Assembly (NCBI RefSeq): GCF_004684205.1
Contig: NZ_SRIO01000003.1
Location: 124,001-188,000 of the forward strand
Length of the DNA: 64,000 bases
Reading direction: 5' to 3'
DNA from: Candidatus Macondimonas diazotrophica
Lineage (GTDB): Bacteria; Pseudomonadota; Gammaproteobacteria; UBA5335
The notes below the pieces were generated by a model. It searched no databases and had not been told where the DNA came from. It saw only the letters and a list, made by a program, of their open reading frames with translations. Of the stretch, positions 39,693 through 49,588 are shown one piece after another. How positions within the stretch are numbered: position 1 is the stretch's first letter; each line of letters begins with the position of its first letter. The position numbers and the translations under genes were made by a program.

Positions 39693-40787
39693 ATGGGCGA
39701 CGATGCCGCCGTTCGAAGCCGAATCGAAAGCCTGCTCGGCGAGGTACAGGATCCCTACAGTGGCTGCGATCTTCATCGCGCGGGTATGGTGGATGCCGTC
39801 ACCAAGGCCAACGATCAGTGGGTGGTCAAGCTGAAGGTGGGTTATCCGTGCGGCGAACATGCCGCCACACTGGCCGCACTAGCCCAGGATCATTTGACTC
39901 GCGCGCTGCCCGGTATGGCGATTCGGGTCGAGTCGCGCAGGGTGTTGAAAAAGCCGGCCGAGAACGCCACTCGGCAGTCCATACCGGATGTCGGCTGGAT
40001 ACTGGCAGTCGCCTCCGGCAAGGGCGGTGTGGGCAAATCGACCACCGCCGTGAACCTGGCCCTGGCGCTCGCGGCCGATGGCGCGCGCGTCGGCCTGCTG
40101 GACGCCGACCTGTACGGCCCCAGTCAGCCGCGCATGCTGGGCTATGTGGGCGGCGCGCCCCAAGCGGGTCCAGACGGGCGGTTGCCGCCCATCGTGCGCC
40201 ATGGTCTGCGCACCATGTCGGTGGGCTATCTGGTGGACGAGGATCAGCCGGTGATCTGGCGGGGGCCGATGGTGACGCAGACGCTGACCCAGCTTCTGCG
40301 CAACACCGACTGGGGCGGAATCGATTACCTCATCATCGATCTGCCGCCGGGAACGGGCGATGTGCAGCTGTCGCTCAGCCAGCAGGTGCCCCTCAGCGGC
40401 GCGCTGATCGTGACCACCCCGCAGGATATCGCGCTGCTGGATGCTCGCAAGGCGCTGCGCATGTTCGAAAAGGTCGCGGTTCCGGTGCTGGGGGTCATCG
40501 AGAACATGAGCACGCATATTTGCTCGCGTTGCGGCCACGAGGAACCCATCTTTGGCGCAGGCGGTGGCGAGCGCATGGCAGCTCAGTACCGTGTGCCGTT
40601 CCTTGGCAGCCTGCCGCTGGACCTGCGTATTCGGGAGCAGACCGATGGCGGCCGGCCGACTGTCGTGGCCGAGCCGGGCGGCGCGCTGGCGCAGGCCTAT
40701 CACGACATCGCCCGCAAGGCCACGGCCCAGCTGGTTCTGGATGCCGGTCCGAGCGATTTTCCGGAAATCCGGATCGTCGAGGACTGA
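39693..40787 (+). CDS. mrp: Iron-sulfur cluster carrier protein Mrp/ApbC
   Basis: A 364-residue P-loop ATPase carrying Fe-S clusters. An N-terminal MIP18-like/DUF59 domain (about 1-95) precedes the deviant Walker [11 protein letters not shown], and CSRCG supplies the CxxC for cluster binding at the dimer interface. The start at ATG 39693 is preferred over a site 21 codons upstream, which would run into the metG leader. It is divergent from metG across about 110 bp. Confidence 0.95.
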   Translation: MGDDAAVRSRIESLLGEVQDPYSGCDLHRAGMVDAVTKANDQWVVKLKVGYPCGEHAATLAALAQDHLTRALPGMAIRVESRRVLKKPAENATRQSIPDVGWILAVASGKGGVGKSTTAVNLALALAADGARVGLLDADLYGPSQPRMLGYVGGAPQAGPDGRLPPIVRHGLRTMSVGYLVDEDQPVIWRGPMVTQTLTQLLRNTDWGGIDYLIIDLPPGTGDVQLSLSQQVPLSGALIVTTPQDIALLDARKALRMFEKVAVPVLGVIENMSTHICSRCGHEEPIFGAGGGERMAAQYRVPFLGSLPLDLRIREQTDGGRPTVVAEPGGALAQAYHDIARKATAQLVLDAGPSDFPEIRIVED

Positions 40788-40831
40788 GCCGTTGGCCAGC
40801 GCAGCGAGCGATCTGGCGGAGGCGTCTGGCT

Positions 40832-40990
40832 CTAGCGCTTGGCGATGATCCAGATGGCATGCACCAGACCCGGGACATATCCGAGCAAGGTAAGCACGAT
40901 ATTGAGCCAGAACGCGCCCTTGAAACCGACTTGCAGGAAGACGCCCAAGGGTGGCAGCACAATGGCGATGACGATGCGCAGCAGATCCAT
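40832..40990 (-). CDS. YqaE/Pmp3-family membrane peptide
   Basis: A 52-residue two-TM proteolipid of the Pmp3/UPF0057 family: [23 protein letters not shown], then [23 protein letters not shown]. Members affect membrane potential and stress tolerance in other organisms; the bacterial role is loosely defined. The ATG at 40990 gives the canonical length; a 29-residue upstream extension in the open frame is not family-like. It is monocistronic and convergent with mrp. Confidence 0.9.
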   Translation of the reverse strand: MDLLRIVIAIVLPPLGVFLQVGFKGAFWLNIVLTLLGYVPGLVHAIWIIAKR

Positions 40991-41073
40991 CGGAACTCCA
41001 TCAGTGGTGCGGCGCGATCGATAACGCCGCGCCAGTTCATGGCAGTTAAGACGCATGCCGACATGCTTCAGTT

Positions 41074-41092
41074 CCATGGCGTTGCGGGTTTC
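41074..41092 (-). repeat. Intergenic GAAACCCGC/CCATGG motif, copy on minus strand
   Basis: On the minus strand GAAACCCGC is followed after four bases by CCATGG. Two further copies with longer spacers lie at 55027-55050 and 61126-61151. All three are intergenic; this one is upstream of dcd. Confidence 0.35.
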
Positions 41093-41200
41093 CGGCGAAT
41101 GGGTGCGCCGATGACGGTCCCGGGGCTGAGCCTTTTCCCGGGCCGCGATTCGTGCGAAATTGCCCCGTTTCCCATGGGCTACTCACAATCAGGACGTCCG

Positions 41201-41767
41201 ATGAGCATCAAATCCGACCGCTGGATCCGCCGCATGGCCGAAGAGGCCGGCATGATCGAACCTTTCGAGCCCGGTCAGGTGAAGCAGCGGGCGGGCCACA
41301 AGGCCATTTCCTACGGGACCTCCAGCTACGGCTACGATGTGCGCTGCGCCGACGAGTTCAAGATTTTCACCAACATCAACTCGGCCATCGTCGATCCCAA
41401 GGAATTCAGTGCCAACAGCTTCGTCGACTTCACCGGCGAGGTGTGCATTATCCCGCCGAACAGCTTCGCATTGGCCCGCACGGTCGAGTACTTCCGCATC
41501 CCGCGCAATGTGCTCACCATCTGCCTCGGCAAGAGTACCTATGCCCGCTGTGGCATCATCGTCAACGTCACGCCGCTGGAACCCGAATGGGAAGGCTATG
41601 TGACGCTCGAGTTTTCCAACACCACGCCCTTGCCGGCGAAGATCTACGCCAATGAGGGCGTGGCCCAGATGCTGTTCTTCGAATCGGATGAGGTCTGCGA
41701 GACGTCCTATAAGGATCGTGGCGGGAAATATCAGGGTCAGGTCGGCGTCACCTTGCCGCGGGCGTGA
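41201..41767 (+). CDS. dcd: dCTP deaminase
   Basis: A 188-residue dCTP deaminase converting dCTP to d[24 protein letters not shown] opens the protein; [51 protein letters not shown] and the C-terminal lid [13 protein letters not shown] are family signatures. The ATG at 41201 is fixed by homology even though the frame stays open far upstream through mrp. Its 3' end overlaps the convergent DUF3108 gene by 20 bp. Confidence 0.96.
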   Translation: MSIKSDRWIRRMAEEAGMIEPFEPGQVKQRAGHKAISYGTSSYGYDVRCADEFKIFTNINSAIVDPKEFSANSFVDFTGEVCIIPPNSFALARTVEYFRIPRNVLTICLGKSTYARCGIIVNVTPLEPEWEGYVTLEFSNTTPLPAKIYANEGVAQMLFFESDEVCETSYKDRGGKYQGQVGVTLPRA

Positions 41768-42521
41768 CGCTTGCCGGCCCCATTTTCAAGGCTTCCAATT
41801 CCAGCTTCAGATGCAGACTGCCGCGGTCCTGTTCCACCCGCACTGGCAGATAGTGGGCCTTTGGCGCAAGCCAGAAGGTCATCGGCTTCTTGCTGTCGAC
41901 TTGGGTCATGCGCCGCGTTTCGAATCGGCCGGCGGGCGTCTCCAGCGTTTCGACCGCCGCCGTGCTTTCAAAGCGGATCGGCTTGATCTTGTTCTTTTCC
42001 AGCATGCGGATGCGTATCGGGCTGATGTCACGGAGGGCGGCTGCCCGGACCAGAACCTGCAGGCTGAGACGGTCGTAAGTATGCGCCTGCAGGCTTAGAT
42101 CGAAAGCGCTTTGGTCGACGGCACCCGTGACCCGCTGGGCGGGCCAATTGAAATTTGCGGTCTCGGTTTTGATCTCGCCGGGCGCCTCATGGCGCATCTG
42201 GTAGTGCAGGGGCAGCAGACGATCGCCCTGGATGCGGAAACGGCTGGTTTCCTCGATACGATCGGCGCGCACGGTGGACAGCCACCCTTGCGTCTCGGTC
42301 AGCGAGGTCAGCTCCCATTCGTCCTGGCCGCTGACCTTGCGCAGGGAAAAAGTCGCCCGCGCCAGCGTGATGGGGCCCTGTCGCAAGCGATAGGTGGCCT
42401 GATAGGGCGTGAGCAGAGTACCGAAGGGGGCAGCGGCGGCCGCTGACGCAATCCCGGTCATGGACATCGCGCTCACCAACAGGAGCAACGCGCCGATGCG
42501 TCTGCAGACGCGGCGACTCAT
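41748..42521 (-). CDS. DUF3108-family exported protein
   Basis: A 257-residue exported protein with a signal peptide (about 1-30, ending ASAAAAA). The mature part starts [24 protein letters not shown] and has the DUF3108 pattern, including [16 protein letters not shown] and the C-terminal [19 protein letters not shown]. The fold is predicted all-beta; function is unknown. It overlaps the purN stop by four bases (ATGA), so purM-purN-DUF3108 form one unit, a recurring gammaproteobacterial arrangement. Confidence 0.88.
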   Translation of the reverse strand: MSRRVCRRIGALLLLVSAMSMTGIASAAAAAPFGTLLTPYQATYRLRQGPITLARATFSLRKVSGQDEWELTSLTETQGWLSTVRADRIEETSRFRIQGDRLLPLHYQMRHEAPGEIKTETANFNWPAQRVTGAVDQSAFDLSLQAHTYDRLSLQVLVRAAALRDISPIRIRMLEKNKIKPIRFESTAAVETLETPAGRFETRRMTQVDSKKPMTFWLAPKAHYLPVRVEQDRGSLHLKLELEALKMGPASVTPAAR

Positions 42522-43174
42522 GATACGCAGTCCACCGCTTCACTCCACTGAATGGGTTCGTGAAGCGGCGCGCCATCGAACCATGGCCCGTCCTGCCAGC
42601 GCAATCGCCTGCCGGCGATCCAGCCAAGCGCGGTGGGGTAGAGCCGATGTTCCAGACCCTGCACCCGTTCACGCAGAGTGTCTTCGCTTTCCCCCGGCCG
42701 GATGGGCAGCCGGCCTTGGAGGACGACGGGTCCGCCGTCAAGCTCGGCCGTGACGAAATGGATGCTGCTGCCGTGCCAGTGCTCACCGGCGGCCAGTACC
42801 CGGGCGTGGGTATGCAGGCCGCGATAGGCGGGCAGCAGAGACGGGTGCACATTAAGCATTCGACCCTCGAAGCGGGCTACGAAATCGGCCGTGAGGACCC
42901 GCATGAAGCCAGCCAGCGCAATGAGGTCGGGGGCGAACCGGACGATCTCGGCTTCGAGCGCGGCCTCGAATGCCGGGCGGTCGGGGTAGCGGGTGTGATC
43001 GACGACGCATGACGGTACACCGGCCTGCGCAGCACGGGCCAGGCCTGCCGCCTGCGGCCGGTTGCTGATCACGCCGGCCACTGTATAGCCTTCGGTGCGC
43101 TGGGCATCGAGAATGGCCTGCAGGTTGGTGCCGGTTCCCGATATCAAGATGACGACACGCAAGGGCGGACTCAT
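42518..43174 (-). CDS. purN: Phosphoribosylglycinamide formyltransferase
   Basis: A 218-residue GAR transformylase using 10-formyl-THF in de novo purine synthesis. [18 protein letters not shown] is the phosphate-binding N-terminus, FMRVL the substrate loop, [16 protein letters not shown] carries the catalytic His, and [15 protein letters not shown] the catalytic Asp. The start at 43174 overlaps the purM stop as ATGA; the frame is open 76 codons further upstream inside purM. Confidence 0.96.
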   Translation of the reverse strand: MSPPLRVVILISGTGTNLQAILDAQRTEGYTVAGVISNRPQAAGLARAAQAGVPSCVVDHTRYPDRPAFEAALEAEIVRFAPDLIALAGFMRVLTADFVARFEGRMLNVHPSLLPAYRGLHTHARVLAAGEHWHGSSIHFVTAELDGGPVVLQGRLPIRPGESEDTLRERVQGLEHRLYPTALGWIAGRRLRWQDGPWFDGAPLHEPIQWSEAVDCVS

Positions 43175-44217
43175 GAGGCGCCCAGAACCACCGTCGGCCG
43201 TTCTTCGTCGCTTGCCTCGATCCGGCCGATGAGGGCACTGTCGATCCCCTGCCGGGCGAGCAGTTCGCGCGCCGGCGCGGCGGCATCGGATGGCAGGCAG
43301 ACGCACATCCCGATCCCGCAGTTGAAGGTGCGCCACATTTCGGCTTGGGGCACCTCGCCCTGCTGCTGGAGCCAGTCGAAGATGGCCGGGCGCGTCCAGC
43401 ATGCCGGATCAATCAGGGCACGTGTGCCGCGGGGCAGCACGCGCGGCAGGTTTTCCACCAGTCCGCCGCCGGTGATGTGAGCCAGGGCGTGCACTGGCTG
43501 AGACTGCAGCAAGGCGAGCAGCGGTTTGACGTAGAGCCGGGTGGGCGCCAGCAGTGCCGCGCCCAGCGTTGTCCCGTCGAAGGGTGCATCGAGCGTGCTA
43601 TCGGTGCGGGCGAGGATGCGCCGGATCAGCGAATAGCCATTGGAATGAGGACCCGAGGAGAATAGGCCGAGGATGACATCACCCGGCACGACCGCGCGTC
43701 CATCGAGGATGCGCGAGCGTTCCACCACGCCGACCGAGAAACCCGCGAGGTCGAAATCGGCTTCGGCGTAAAGGCCCGGCATCTCCGCGGTTTCGCCGCC
43801 GACGAGGGCGCAGCCTGCTTCGGCACAGCCTGCCGCAATGCCTTCGATAACCATGGCGGCACGATCGACATCAAGCCGGCCGGTGGCGTAGTAGTCGAGA
43901 AACAGGAGCGGTTCGGCGCCCTGGACGATGAGGTCGTTGACGCACATGGCCACCAGGTCGATACCGATGGTGTCGAGCTGGTTCATGTCCAGCGCGAGCT
44001 TGAGCTTGGTCCCTACACCGTCGGTCGTGGAGACCAGCACTGGCTCGCGGTAGCGATCGATCGGCAGTGCGAACAGGGCGCCGAAGCCGCCCAGGCCACT
44101 GAGTACTTCGGGACGGGTTGTGCGTTGTGCCGCGGGTTTGATGCGGTCCACCAGACGATTGCCAGCATCGATGTCGACGCCGGCGTCGCGATAGGTCAGA
44201 GGCGTTTTGCCGCTCAT
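43171..44217 (-). CDS. purM: Phosphoribosylformylglycinamidine cyclo-ligase
   Basis: A 348-residue AIR synthetase. [17 protein letters not shown] is the conserved N-terminus; [37 protein letters not shown] and [16 protein letters not shown] are ATP- and substrate-binding signatures. The start at 44217 is set by homology. It is divergent from the DUF2066 gene with 85 bp between and is the first gene of purM-purN-DUF3108. Confidence 0.97.
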   Translation of the reverse strand: MSGKTPLTYRDAGVDIDAGNRLVDRIKPAAQRTTRPEVLSGLGGFGALFALPIDRYREPVLVSTTDGVGTKLKLALDMNQLDTIGIDLVAMCVNDLIVQGAEPLLFLDYYATGRLDVDRAAMVIEGIAAGCAEAGCALVGGETAEMPGLYAEADFDLAGFSVGVVERSRILDGRAVVPGDVILGLFSSGPHSNGYSLIRRILARTDSTLDAPFDGTTLGAALLAPTRLYVKPLLALLQSQPVHALAHITGGGLVENLPRVLPRGTRALIDPACWTRPAIFDWLQQQGEVPQAEMWRTFNCGIGMCVCLPSDAAAPARELLARQGIDSALIGRIEASDEERPTVVLGAS

Positions 44218-44302
44218 GGGGTTCCTTGGGCGATGCGAGGTGAAAAACGGTGCATGGTGTATCTTACCCCAGCCAGAGCAGGGGCTCGAAAAAGGAGAAT
44301 GC

Positions 44303-45325
44303 ATGCGAGTGACCGAAGCGGTGCGGCGCATCCTGTGGTGCGTCGGGTTATGGCTCGCCGTGCTGGCGGTGCCGCTGCACGCCGAAGCGGCTGTGCGGGA
44401 TTTGTATCAGGCGCGGCTTCCCCTGGATGCCGGTGCCGCGCCGGAGCAGTCAGCCTTGTTCAGCCAGGGGCTCGACCAGGTGGTCCGGCGTCTGGTCGGG
44501 CCCGGCCGGAAGCTGACCGACGTGCGTGTCGAGGATCTCGTGATCCGCTACGGCTATGCGCGTGATGCGCTGGGGCGCCGGGTGTTCGAGGCAACCTACG
44601 ACGCAGCGGCGGTTGAGGCGGCGTTGGCCCGACTGGGTGCAACGCCCTGGACGGCGCCGCGTCCAACGACCCGGCTGGTAGTGCGGGCGCAAGCCGGGCA
44701 CATGACAGACCAGGCGGGCGCACATGCAACCCTGGTTGCCGAATGCCTTGCGCAGGCCGACCGGCTGGGCTTGCCGCTGAATCCCGCGCCGCCGGGTATC
44801 GATGCAGGCGAAGAAGGCGCGGCCGCTGACTCGGGAAATCTGGTGCTGGCGTTGACGCTCTCCGAGGCTGGCGAGGGGCAATGGGATGCGCGGATCCAGA
44901 CTCTCCTGGGGGGGCAGGAGGCGGGCACCTCGCAGGCCGGCCCAGCTACTGCGCGCGCATTGGCCGAGGCGGCCATGACGCATCATGAAGCGATCCTGCG
45001 CGCGCGATTGGCGCCATCCGAAGCTGCAGCGACCGGGGCTTCACCGGCCCGGCGTGAGCGCCGGCTGGTGCGGATCGCGGTGCATGGGATCCTGCAGTAC
45101 GGCGATTATGTCGGTGTGGCGAGCGAGCTGCGCACCTTCGGTGCACTCACCGAGTTGTTTCTCGAGGAGGCCAGCCCGACGACCTTCATCTGGTTGACCA
45201 ACACCAACGTGCCGCCGGAGTCCCTGATCGAGCTGCTCGAGTCGGGGGGGCGTTTGCGACGCCAATTCGGGACCGACGCCGTCCGTGCGGACCGGCTGGA
45301 ACTGGAATGGACCGCGAGCCCATGA
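44303..45325 (+). CDS. DUF2066-family exported protein
   Basis: A 340-residue protein with a signal peptide (about 1-30, ending HAEA) and the DUF2066 pattern: [35 protein letters not shown] near the start. The C-terminal half resembles family members that precede hda. Function is unknown, but the divergent position beside purM and the overlap with hda are conserved in gammaproteobacteria. AAAGGAG precedes the ATG at 44303; its stop overlaps hda (ATGA). Confidence 0.88.
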   Translation: MRVTEAVRRILWCVGLWLAVLAVPLHAEAAVRDLYQARLPLDAGAAPEQSALFSQGLDQVVRRLVGPGRKLTDVRVEDLVIRYGYARDALGRRVFEATYDAAAVEAALARLGATPWTAPRPTTRLVVRAQAGHMTDQAGAHATLVAECLAQADRLGLPLNPAPPGIDAGEEGAAADSGNLVLALTLSEAGEGQWDARIQTLLGGQEAGTSQAGPATARALAEAAMTHHEAILRARLAPSEAAATGASPARRERRLVRIAVHGILQYGDYVGVASELRTFGALTELFLEEASPTTFIWLTNTNVPPESLIELLESGGRLRRQFGTDAVRADRLELEWTASP

Positions 45326-46113
45326 ACGGCGGAGCGGGCTCGTCGTCTCATGCGCCCAGCGGGCAGCTGCCCTTGCCGGTTCAACTCGATGACGCTGCCG
45401 TATTCGAGAATTTTTATCGGGCCGCCGCGGGCGATGACGGCAACTGCATTACCTTGGCGGCGGTTCAGGCGCTGGCCCATCCGGCGGCCACCGGCACGGT
45501 GTTTCTCTCGGGGGCTTCGGGCAGCGGCAAAACCCATTTGCTCAAGGCGCTGTGTCGGGACAGTCAGGTCCATCGGCCGGTGCGGTACCTGTGTCTGGAT
45601 CAACATGCTCAATGGCGGCCCGAGCTGCTCGAGGGGTGGGCGCCGGTATGCGCCGTGGTGGCGCTCGATGGCATCGACCGCATCGCGGGAAAACGCGATT
45701 GGGAAGCGGCGATTCTCGCGCTTTACCACGAGGTTCAGGAGACAGGTGGCGTTTTTGCCGCGGCGGCCGCCAAGCCCCCGGCGGGCTACCCGTGGGCGCT
45801 CGCCGATCTGGCCTCTCGACTGGGTTGGGGCGGGGTGTTTGGTCTGCAGCCGCTGGACGATGAGGGTAAGCTCAGGGCCCTGCAGATGCGGGCTGAGCGC
45901 CGCGGGTTGGCGCTCAGCGACACGGTTGGCCGCTATCTGCTTGCACGGGAGGCCCGACATCCGGCCCATCTGTTCGCGATTCTGGACAGTCTCGATCGTG
46001 AGGCGCTGGCTGCGCAGCGGCGCCTGACTATTCCACTGCTGCGCGCTTTGATGGCGCGGGCCGATGCCGCTTCGGCGCCGGGGTCCGCGTTGCAGCGTGG
46101 TGATCCGGGATGA
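45322..46113 (+). CDS. hda: DnaA regulatory inactivator Hda
   Basis: A 263-residue AAA+ DnaA paralog lacking the DNA-binding domain. The beta-clamp binding motif QLPLPV lies at about residues 15-20 and the Walker A SGASGSGKTH includes Lys70. Hda with the clamp stimulates hydrolysis of DnaA-ATP after replication starts. The start at 45322 overlaps the DUF2066 stop as ATGA and is preferred to one five codons earlier. The Walker B region reads VVALDGIDRIAG, with Gly where Asp/Glu is usual. Confidence 0.9.
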   Translation: MNGGAGSSSHAPSGQLPLPVQLDDAAVFENFYRAAAGDDGNCITLAAVQALAHPAATGTVFLSGASGSGKTHLLKALCRDSQVHRPVRYLCLDQHAQWRPELLEGWAPVCAVVALDGIDRIAGKRDWEAAILALYHEVQETGGVFAAAAAKPPAGYPWALADLASRLGWGGVFGLQPLDDEGKLRALQMRAERRGLALSDTVGRYLLAREARHPAHLFAILDSLDREALAAQRRLTIPLLRALMARADAASAPGSALQRGDPG

Positions 46114-46234
46114 GGGCCCCGGGGGTGCATCGAACCGTGCTCGTGCCAGCCCTGAAGAAGGGCCAGCCTGGCGACCCGGCTGACCCCATTGAAGCGGCCG
46201 AAGCGATGTGCGATCGGGCGTGCCGCAACCGCGC

Positions 46235-47107
46235 TCAGGTCTTGGATTCCACCGGCTTGTCGCCGGCGATGATTTTTTTATCGACCTTGACTTTGGCGTT
46301 CTTGCGCAGCTCGGCCAGGTAGTCTTCGATCTGCTTGTTATTGGCATGATTGGTGACGGTGTCGCGCGCCTCATCCAGCTTGGGGATCTCGGCCTCGCGG
46401 GTTTCGTCCAAGCGCACCACATGCCAGCCGAAATCGGTCTGGACCGGCGCTTCGGCGGTTTCCCCGGCCTTGAGCGCGATCACCGCGGCTGAGAACGGCT
46501 CGACCATCTGATCCGGCGTGAACCAGCCGAGATCGCCGCCCTCACTTTTTGAGGGATCGAGCGAATGCTCGGCGGCCAGTTCGGCAAAATCAGCGCCCTG
46601 ATCGAGTTTTTCAAGGATCGCCTGGGCCGTGGCTTCGTCCTTCACCAGGATATGACGGGCGTGATATTCGGTCTTGGGCAGAGTGTTGACCCAATCCGCG
46701 TATGCGGCTTGGATCTGCTCCTCGGTCAGAGGATGATCCGTGGTGTAGTGCTGCACCGCAAGGCCGGCCATGGTGGTGTAGTACTGTGCCAAAAGGGAGG
46801 AGGCCATTTCGGGGTCCTGATCCAGCTTCTGGCGCGCAGCGTCCTGAGCCAGAAGTTCCAGATCGGTGAGCTGCTCGGCGAGCTTCTGCCGCGCCTCGCG
46901 GTTTTCGGCAGTGGCCGGGCTCAGGCCTTGGGCTGCGGCAAAGGACTCGAACACCGGCTCGCTGATCGACGTGCCGTCGACGGTGACAACGGCTTTTCCG
47001 GGGACCGCGCTCTGATAACCGGGACCGGTGGTTTTCGGCTGGTCGCAGGCGGTCAATACCAGGGTCAAGCCAAGCAGGACGGGAAGAGACGATTTGCGAG
47101 TGATCAT
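46235..47107 (-). CDS. Parvulin-type peptidyl-prolyl isomerase lipoprotein
   Basis: A 290-residue lipoprotein with lipobox LTAC at about residues 18-21 and Asp at the +2 position, which in E. coli favours inner membrane retention. A SurA-like N-terminal helical region (about 45-145) is followed by a parvulin domain (about 147-240): EYHARHILVKDEATAQAIL, EHSLDPSKSEGGDLGWF, FGWHVVRLDETRE. It probably assists periplasmic protein folding. It follows bolA by 65 bp, an order (yciI-bolA-ppi) familiar from gammaproteobacteria. Confidence 0.92.
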   Translation of the reverse strand: MITRKSSLPVLLGLTLVLTACDQPKTTGPGYQSAVPGKAVVTVDGTSISEPVFESFAAAQGLSPATAENREARQKLAEQLTDLELLAQDAARQKLDQDPEMASSLLAQYYTTMAGLAVQHYTTDHPLTEEQIQAAYADWVNTLPKTEYHARHILVKDEATAQAILEKLDQGADFAELAAEHSLDPSKSEGGDLGWFTPDQMVEPFSAAVIALKAGETAEAPVQTDFGWHVVRLDETREAEIPKLDEARDTVTNHANNKQIEDYLAELRKNAKVKVDKKIIAGDKPVESKT

Positions 47108-47172
47108 AACGGTCCTTGAAGGATTGGAAAGAACTGAATGGTAGCCCCAGACGGATTAAAACGCCCGCCTTT

Positions 47173-47451
47173 TCACGCAATGGCCTCATCGGGGGCCAGG
47201 GTCTGTAGCGTCAACGCATGGATCGCGCTCCCCATCAGGGGATCCACGGCTGCATAGACCGCTCGGTGACGGGCAAGCGCCGACAAGCCATTAAAGCGCG
47301 AGGAGCGGATCAGAACGTGATAATGCCCACCGTTTCCGGCGCCGGCATGTCCTGCATGCAGGGCGCTGTCATCGCGGATGACCAATTGCGTGGGGCAAAA
47401 TTCCGCCTCGAGCAGGAATCGAATGCGTTCGGGAATCGATGGGGTGCTCAT
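47173..47451 (-). CDS. BolA-family protein
   Basis: A 92-residue BolA-like protein with the DDSALHAGHAG motif, which supplies the His used in Fe-S binding with monothiol glutaredoxins, and the C-terminal RHRAVYAAVDPLMGSAIHAL containing the invariant His. BolA proteins link iron-sulfur homeostasis and morphology or stress responses. The ATG at 47451 overlaps the yciI stop by four bases, so the two are translationally coupled. Confidence 0.93.
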   Translation of the reverse strand: MSTPSIPERIRFLLEAEFCPTQLVIRDDSALHAGHAGAGNGGHYHVLIRSSRFNGLSALARHRAVYAAVDPLMGSAIHALTLQTLAPDEAIA

Positions 47452-47747
47452 GGCATGACCTGCTTGAAGGGGAAGACCGTGATGCGTTCGGTGACCCCGG
47501 CTGTGCGATAAGGATCCGCTTCGGCCCAGATCCGCGCGGCATCCAGGTCGTTGAACTGCGCCACGATGGCCGAGCCGCTGTAACCCGCCGCGCCTGGGTC
47601 GTCGGCGTCGATTTTGGGTAAGGGCCCGGCCAGTACCAGCCGGCCTTGCTGGCGAAGTTCGTCGAGTCGCGCTAGATGCGCTGGGCGAGCATCGGGCCGC
47701 CGTGCCGAGCCATTCTCGGCCTCGTGGAGCAGGATCAGATAATGCAT
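47448..47747 (-). CDS. YciI-family protein
   Basis: A 99-residue YCII-domain protein (MHYLILLHE at the start, then LRQQGRLVLAGPLP and WAEADPYRTAGV near the C-terminus). The fold is a dimeric ferredoxin-like domain with a putative His/Asp active site; function is not assigned. The start at 47747 is set by family length. It opens the yciI-bolA-isomerase run. Confidence 0.92.
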   Translation of the reverse strand: MHYLILLHEAENGSARRPDARPAHLARLDELRQQGRLVLAGPLPKIDADDPGAAGYSGSAIVAQFNDLDAARIWAEADPYRTAGVTERITVFPFKQVMP

Positions 47748-47923
47748 GGTCGTCTCGCATCGGGTAAAGACGACATCATAATAAGGGATCGTCGGATCCT
47801 GGCGCCTGCTCGCCATCCAGGGAACTCCCGGCGATCGTGGACTGCCGAACCTTGCATCGGTCTGCGTGGCCAATCGCCGCGCACATCGCCATCGATTCAT
47901 GGCCTGGACAAGAGAGTTTTCGA

Positions 47924-48562
47924 ATGACGCAGTGCATCAGCATTCATCCCACGCATCCCCAGCCGCGCCTCCTCAAGCAGGCCGCCGAGCGCATTCGCGA
48001 TGGTGCCGTAATGGCCTATCCGACCGACTCCTGCTATGCCCTGGGCTGTCACCTGGGCGATAAGGAGGCCATGGAGCGCATTCGGGATCTGCGTGGTTTC
48101 GGCAAGGACCATCATTTCACGCTGGTCTGCCGGGATCTGTCTGAAATTGCGCAATACGCGCAAGTGGATACGGCAGCCTACCGGCTGTTGCGTGCCGTGA
48201 CCCCCGGACCTTATACCTTTCTGCTGCCGGCTACCCGGGAGGTGCCGCGTCGTTTGCAGCATCCGAAACGACGCACCATCGGTATCCGCATTCCCGACCA
48301 TCCGGTGGTCCAGGGTCTGTTGGAGATGCTGCGGGAGCCATTGATGAGCTGTACCTTGCTGATGCCCGGCGAGGTTGATCCGCCTACCGATGCCGATGCG
48401 ATTGCGGCCCGCTTCGGTAAGCGCCTGGACTTCATTCTGGACGGCGGCGCTTGCGGACTGGAGCCGACGACAGTTGTGGATCTGTTTGGCGATGCTCCAG
48501 CAGTGGTGCGCGCTGGAAAGGGGGCTCTGGAGCCGCTGGGGCTGGTCTCGATCCCGGATTGA
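47924..48562 (+). CDS. YciO-like protein of the Sua5/YrdC family
   Basis: A 212-residue YrdC-domain protein: GAVMAYPTDSCYALGCHLGDKEAMERI and the conserved FTLVCRDLSEIAQYA core with GPYTFLLPATREVPRR. Sequence style and length fit YciO rather than Sua5 or TsaC, so a direct role in tRNA threonylcarbamoyladenosine formation is uncertain. The ATG at 47924 is favoured by homology; 29 upstream open codons are not family-like. It is divergent from yciI across about 175 bp. Confidence 0.9.
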   Translation: MTQCISIHPTHPQPRLLKQAAERIRDGAVMAYPTDSCYALGCHLGDKEAMERIRDLRGFGKDHHFTLVCRDLSEIAQYAQVDTAAYRLLRAVTPGPYTFLLPATREVPRRLQHPKRRTIGIRIPDHPVVQGLLEMLREPLMSCTLLMPGEVDPPTDADAIAARFGKRLDFILDGGACGLEPTTVVDLFGDAPAVVRAGKGALEPLGLVSIPD

Positions 48563-48578
48563 TCGGAGGCATAAAGAA

Positions 48579-48596
48579 GGCCGCCCGTAGGCGGCC
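48579..48596 (-). terminator. Terminator of secreted paralog A
   Basis: A 7-bp GC stem GGCCGCC/GGCGGCC with a four-base loop lies 30 bp past the stop of the minus-strand gene; in that direction it runs into TTCTTTAT. It is nearly identical to the terminator of paralog B at 49525-49552. Confidence 0.7.
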
Positions 48597-48626
48597 AGGA
48601 TCGACGTGGCACACTGAATCAAGGAA

Positions 48627-49346
48627 TTAATAGCCGTTGCGTGCTTCCAGGGTATCGAGTCGCATGGCGGTGCGGCCCGCTTGAGCTTGGGCGATGCGGC
48701 CGAAGACCCGGCTGGTGAAGTTCAGACCATTGTCGCCGCTTGCCACCGAGGCTGCCGCAAAGGCATTGGCGATGCGGGGCCCGGTGACTTCAATCAGCGC
48801 ATAGGCGATGCCATCAACAGTCGCTTGGGCACGTCCGGTGGTGCCATCGATGACCCGGCTGGCTGGACCGAACAGCGCGTTGAGCGGCGCGGTGAGGATC
48901 GCGGTCGCGGTTCCGACTGCGCCGCCTTCGAGCGTCGCAAACACATTGCCCGCGATATCCAGGGGCGCAGAAATCGGCAGAAACAGGAAATCAAGCGCCG
49001 TACTCACGCCCTGATCGGCCAGGACGAGTGGCCGAAACAGCGGCGCTGCCAGAATGTTCGCGACACCGGCGCCGAATACGCCTGCATTGTTCAGCGCGCC
49101 GTTGGTGAAACCGTTAATGGCGGCCAGTGGCAGGGTGATCGGCAGCAGCAGCGGATTGCTGCTGATCAGCGCGGCGGTGGTCGCCGTCGTGGTGGCATTG
49201 GTGCTGGCGTCGATGTTGACGGTCAGCTGCCCGCTCACGGCCGACAATTCAGAATCCGCGATGCGGATCAGGCCGGCCTCGGCGGTGAGCGGCAGTGCGA
49301 TGGTGAGGGCGAGCGCCCCCAAGGTGTTCAGACCAGAGGTTTTCAT
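48627..49346 (-). CDS. Exported protein of unknown function, paralog A (VSGQ motif)
   Basis: A 239-residue protein with a signal peptide (about 1-24, ending AEA). Directly after the cleavage site comes IADSELSAVSGQ, shared in pattern with paralog B (MTETQMADVSGQ). A Thr/Ala/Leu-rich variable region follows (about 40-111), then a 128-residue C-terminal domain (112-239) that aligns to paralog B without gaps. The domain has TAPLNALFGP, TVDGIAY and FTSRVFGRIAQAQAG. No cysteine, catalytic motif, TM barrel or anchor is evident, though the C-terminus ends in aromatic GY. I do not recognise a characterised family; VSGQ-type motifs after a signal recur in some gammaproteobacterial surface proteins. 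Confidence 0.88.
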   Translation of the reverse strand: MKTSGLNTLGALALTIALPLTAEAGLIRIADSELSAVSGQLTVNIDASTNATTTATTAALISSNPLLLPITLPLAAINGFTNGALNNAGVFGAGVANILAAPLFRPLVLADQGVSTALDFLFLPISAPLDIAGNVFATLEGGAVGTATAILTAPLNALFGPASRVIDGTTGRAQATVDGIAYALIEVTGPRIANAFAAASVASGDNGLNFTSRVFGRIAQAQAGRTAMRLDTLEARNGY

Positions 49347-49524
49347 CGGGATCTCCTGAGATTCAAGTCATGGCCAGTGGGAGACGCAATCGGCGCTCCT
49401 GGCCTTGGGTTCTTCCCTTGTGGATTGCGTCTGCGAGTGCATCGGCAGGGGCCAGGGAGACTTGAGTCACGCTTTCCAGAATGACTGGACAATCGAGCCC
49501 GGATCGAAGGTGGGACGATTCAAA

Positions 49525-49552
49525 GAAAAGGCCGCCCGAAGGCGGCCTTTTC
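49525..49552. terminator. Strong terminator after secreted paralog B
   Basis: A 12-bp perfect stem (GAAAAGGCCGCC paired with GGCGGCCTTTTC) starts 37 bp past the stop of paralog B. On the minus strand the loop reads TTCG and a T4 run follows; the A-tract lets it work in both directions. The GC core matches the terminator of paralog A. Confidence 0.88.
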
Positions 49553-49588
49553 AAACGATCCATCAGCGCCCCACGGGGCGCGGCAGGA

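Noticed and set aside
39686-41767. A 693-codon frame spanning mrp in another frame, the spacer and dcd
   Set aside because: Only the dcd part is conserved; the upstream portion is an Arg/Ala/Gly-rich shadow of mrp. It is not a fusion.
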